NCBI RefSeq assembly: GCF_001571325.1
Contig: NZ_BCTO01000032.1
Span: 1-64,000, forward strand
DNA length: 64,000 bases
Direction of reading: 5' to 3'
Origin: Delftia tsuruhatensis NBRC 16741
GTDB lineage: Bacteria; Pseudomonadota; Gammaproteobacteria; Burkholderiales; Burkholderiaceae_C
Shown: positions 61,731-64,000 of the stretch, one piece after another
How the letters are laid out: each line of letters opens with the position of its first letter
How positions within the stretch are numbered: the first letter of the stretch is position 1
Translations under genes and position numbers: made by a program
Notes under the pieces: model-generated
Told to the model about the DNA's origin: nothing
Database searches by the model: none
The model's input: only the letters and a program-made list of their open reading frames with translations

Positions 61731-62981
61731 TCAGGCCGTGTCGGCCACGCGCACGCAGTCGCGCCCGGCGTGCTTAGCCTCGTAGAGCATGGCATCGGCA
61801 CGCTGCAGCAGTTGCTGCACGCCCTCGCCGCCACGCAATTGGGCCACGCCAAAGCTGGCCGTCAGCATCAGATCCAGCCCGTGGACATGCACGGGCGTGG
61901 TGCGCACGGTCTCGCGCAGTTGACCGGCCAGTGCCCCGGCCCGGGCCGCAGCGACACCAGGGATCACGATCAGGAACTCCTCCCCGCCGTAGCGCGCCAT
62001 CCAGTGCGCCGACGAATCCAGCTCCAGCGCACGCTGGCAGCGCAGCGCCACCTCGCGCAGCGCGGCGTCGCCAGCGGCATGGCCGTGCCTGTCGTTCACC
62101 CGCTTGAAGTGGTCCACGTCCACGAACATCACGCTCAGGGCCGCACCCAGGCGCTGGCCCTGGGCGACCTCGGAGGCCAGGCGCTCGTCCATGGCGCGGC
62201 GGTTGAGGCATCCGGTCAGCGCATCGGTCAGCGACATGCGCTTGACCTCCTCCACCAGCTCCTCCAGCTGGGCCGTGCGCTGGGCCACCAGCAGGTCCAG
62301 ATGCTCGATGTGGCCGCGCAGGTCATGCTGCAACTGGCCAAAGCCCTGCACCACCATGTCGATCTCGTCGCGCTGCCCGCGGCGCACCCGCTCCAGCACC
62401 AAGGGCCTCGACAACTCGTTGGGCTTGAGGCTGGCCGCAAAGCCCGCAATCTGCTGCAGCGGCTGGCGCAGCTCCCTGCGCATCACCCAGGCCACCATCA
62501 GGCAGACCAGGGCCGTGAACAGCGCATAGCCCAGCAGCACGCGCAGCGTGGAGTCGCGCAGCACCTCCAGGTAGTGGCCCCGGTTCTCCCAGACCTGCAG
62601 TTCACCCAGCGGCAGGCTGGACTGGCTGTGCCTGGGCGCCGCAATGGCCATGGACACGGCGGGAGCCTGGCCATCCCTGGGCTCGCCGGCCTCGTACATC
62701 TCGCCCGTGGAGGTGACGCGCAGCTGCACATGGCCGACCAGGGGCAGCCGGCCCAGCCACTGCACCTGCTCGTGCACCAGGGCAGGCTCTATATCCCACA
62801 GCGCGGCCGACAGCGAGATCATGCTGTTGGTCACCACCGTCTCCATGGAACGGCGAAACTCCTGCTGCCCCTTGCGGTACTCCCACCAGGCGTGGGCACC
62901 GCCGAACACCAGCATGCAGGCCACGGCCAGCAGCATGATGCGCACAATCAGCAAGGAGGCGATCGAACGGAAGCGGGGCAT
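61731..62981 (-). CDS. Membrane-bound GGDEF diguanylate cyclase
   Basis: A 416-residue cyclase with an N-terminal membrane segment (about 8-30), a periplasmic sensor of about 115 residues, a second membrane segment (about 147-167), a HAMP-like linker and coiled coil (about 170-250), and a GGDEF domain with DVDHFKRVNDRHGH and GGEEF at 332-336. The RxxD site is not present (SSAH at 323-326). It lies nine bases after a periplasmic binding protein gene on the same strand, so the binding protein may present ligand to this sensor. Confidence 0.9.
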   Translation of the reverse strand: MPRFRSIASLLIVRIMLLAVACMLVFGGAHAWWEYRKGQQEFRRSMETVVTNSMISLSAALWDIEPALVHEQVQWLGRLPLVGHVQLRVTSTGEMYEAGEPRDGQAPAVSMAIAAPRHSQSSLPLGELQVWENRGHYLEVLRDSTLRVLLGYALFTALVCLMVAWVMRRELRQPLQQIAGFAASLKPNELSRPLVLERVRRGQRDEIDMVVQGFGQLQHDLRGHIEHLDLLVAQRTAQLEELVEEVKRMSLTDALTGCLNRRAMDERLASEVAQGQRLGAALSVMFVDVDHFKRVNDRHGHAAGDAALREVALRCQRALELDSSAHWMARYGGEEFLIVIPGVAAARAGALAGQLRETVRTTPVHVHGLDLMLTASFGVAQLRGGEGVQQLLQRADAMLYEAKHAGRDCVRVADTA

Positions 62982-62990
62982 GGGAGGCGC

Positions 62991-64000
62991 TCAGCGCAGC
63001 AGGTGCTTCAACTCGAATCCGTAGCGCCGCAGCCGGGGATTGAGGTGCTTGCTGTAGCTGCGAAAGTCCAGCGGAGCCAGGGGCGCGCTGATCCTGTGCT
63101 CGTAGCGGTCGATCTGGGACTTGTCCAGCAAGGCGAACATGGGCCGCACCTGCTCCAGCCCTTCGGTGGCGAAATCGCTGCCGTGCGCATGGTCGTACAG
63201 CATGACCAGGGCCCAGGCGCCCGTGAGGAAATGGCCGCCCGCCAATGCGCTCAGCTCGCCCGTGCGCAGCGCCGTCATGGCGGCGGCCGATGAATTGATG
63301 GCACTGAAGAAGGCATCGTGCCCGGGCGCTCCCCCGCGCGCGCGCCAGGCCTGCATGGCGCCAAAGGCCATCTCGTCGTTGCCGGCCCATACCAGGCGCA
63401 CTTCGGGATAGCGCTGGAACAGCACGGCCGCCTGCTGCTCGGCGCGTTCGCGGCGCCATTCGCCAAAGACTTCCTGCTGCAGCACCACGTCACCGGCCTC
63501 GGCCGCTGCGCGGCGCATGCCGGCATTGCGCTCCACCGACGAGGGCGTGGAGCGGTCGCCGGCAATGGCCACCATGTGCAGCCGGCCATCGGCCGCACGC
63601 GCGTGGCCCGACGCCCGCGCGGCGGCGAACAGGGCCTTGGCCGTGAGGTAGCCGGCCTCTTCGGCGCCCGGCTCCAGGCTGCCCAGCCAGTGGCGATAGC
63701 GCTCCCGCGCCACGCCGGTCTGGCCGCGCAATGTCTCGGGCACGCCACTGAAGGCCATGAAGCTGTCGATGCCTGCCGCCTCCAGCGTGCGCAGGATTTC
63801 GGGCGCCACGCTGTAGTCGTTGGTGAACATCACGTAGCGGGGCCGCTGCGCCTTGGGCAGGGCCGCGATCTGCCGCGCGATCTCGATGGGGCGCAGGTGG
63901 TCGCGCTGCGCATAGCGCACCTGCAGCTGCATGCCCAGGCTGCTGGCCGCGTCCTGCATGGCCTCGCTGACCGTGGTCCAGTAGCGCTCGTCGGATCGGC
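62991..64000 (-). CDS. Periplasmic sugar-binding-type protein (5' end outside window)
   Basis: The 3' part of a gene for a type I periplasmic binding protein (LacI/RbsB-like fold); the frame is open to the window edge (RSDERYWTTVSEAMQDAA region reads through). Visible motifs: YVMFTNDYSVAPEILRTLEA, MVAIAGDRSTPSSVERNAGM, VRLVWAGNDEMAFGAMQAW and INSSAAAMTALRTGELSAL. No transporter follows; the next gene, nine bases on, is the membrane cyclase. This suggests a sensor role rather than import. Ligand unknown. Confidence 0.85.
   Translation of the reverse strand, partial: RSDERYWTTVSEAMQDAASSLGMQLQVRYAQRDHLRPIEIARQIAALPKAQRPRYVMFTNDYSVAPEILRTLEAAGIDSFMAFSGVPETLRGQTGVARERYRHWLGSLEPGAEEAGYLTAKALFAAARASGHARAADGRLHMVAIAGDRSTPSSVERNAGMRRAAAEAGDVVLQQEVFGEWRRERAEQQAAVLFQRYPEVRLVWAGNDEMAFGAMQAWRARGGAPGHDAFFSAINSSAAAMTALRTGELSALAGGHFLTGAWALVMLYDHAHGSDFATEGLEQVRPMFALLDKSQIDRYEHRISAPLAPLDFRSYSKHLNPRLRRYGFELKHLLR

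Overview
The window is high-GC bacterial chromosome, densely coded on both strands. Gene content and style (complete isc operon followed by dnaQ, a Bug-type solute receptor, many IclR/LysR/TetR/AraC regulators, four c-di-GMP enzymes, NTG-rich high-GC codon use) point to a betaproteobacterium of the Comamonadaceae, most like Delftia/Comamonas/Acidovorax. This placement is by family resemblance, not by a database search. I saw no rRNA, tRNA, CRISPR array, intact insertion sequence or prophage.

Layout. 1-6.6 kb (minus strand): iscR-iscS-iscU-iscA-hscB-hscA-fdx-dnaQ, the housekeeping iron-sulfur assembly operon with the DNA polymerase III proofreading subunit at its end, with a candidate IscR site upstream and terminator-like hairpins between iscA and hscB. 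6.6-10.1 kb: uvrB diverging from an aromatic/aspartate aminotransferase. 10.2-17.5 kb: a short family III CoA-transferase, a membrane PAS-GGDEF-EAL protein, a YgiQ-type radical SAM protein and an AraC regulator. 17.6-20.5 kb: an FAD aromatic hydroxylase with its DUF2783 partner and a LuxR-type regulator. 20.5-21.7 kb: a free-standing 56-codon gene with its own terminator, then a YigZ/IMPACT protein. 21.7-25.0 kb: an M20 amidohydrolase and a Bug receptor diverging from a LysR regulator.

25.0-28.1 kb is the most accessory-looking part: A+T-rich DNA with small secreted proteins, a HAF-repeat protein and a truncated copy of its C-terminus, a trypsin-like fragment lacking the catalytic His, a Myb/SANT-like DNA-binding protein and a 12-bp direct-repeat array before a dihydrolipoamide-dehydrogenase-like flavoprotein.

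28.1-45 kb: an SbmA/YddA-type ABC exporter, a two-gene chromate transporter, a sirtuin, TetR beside a five-gene VOC/SRPBCC/DUF1428 operon, rlmB, sstT, a YbbA-like ATPase diverging from tesA, a DUF2189 membrane protein, PhoD and cystathionine beta-lyase. 45-54.6 kb: a BON lipoprotein, a SulP permease, a diguanylate cyclase overlapping an FlhG-like ATPase, trhO, and an IclR-controlled amino-acid-type ABC importer with an FAD oxidase. 54.6-64 kb: flavodoxin, DoxX and pirin genes next to a LysR regulator, a renalase-like flavoprotein, gluQ, trmB, two diguanylate cyclases and the 3' part of a periplasmic binding protein gene that runs off the window.

Functional threads are Fe-S assembly and DNA maintenance at the left, catabolic uptake/oxidation modules each with a local regulator and often a palindromic candidate operator, and repeated c-di-GMP signalling genes. 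No clearly new multi-gene system is proven; the best leads are the 25-28 kb locus, the 56-codon transcript, the isc intra-operon hairpins and the binding-protein/GGDEF pair.
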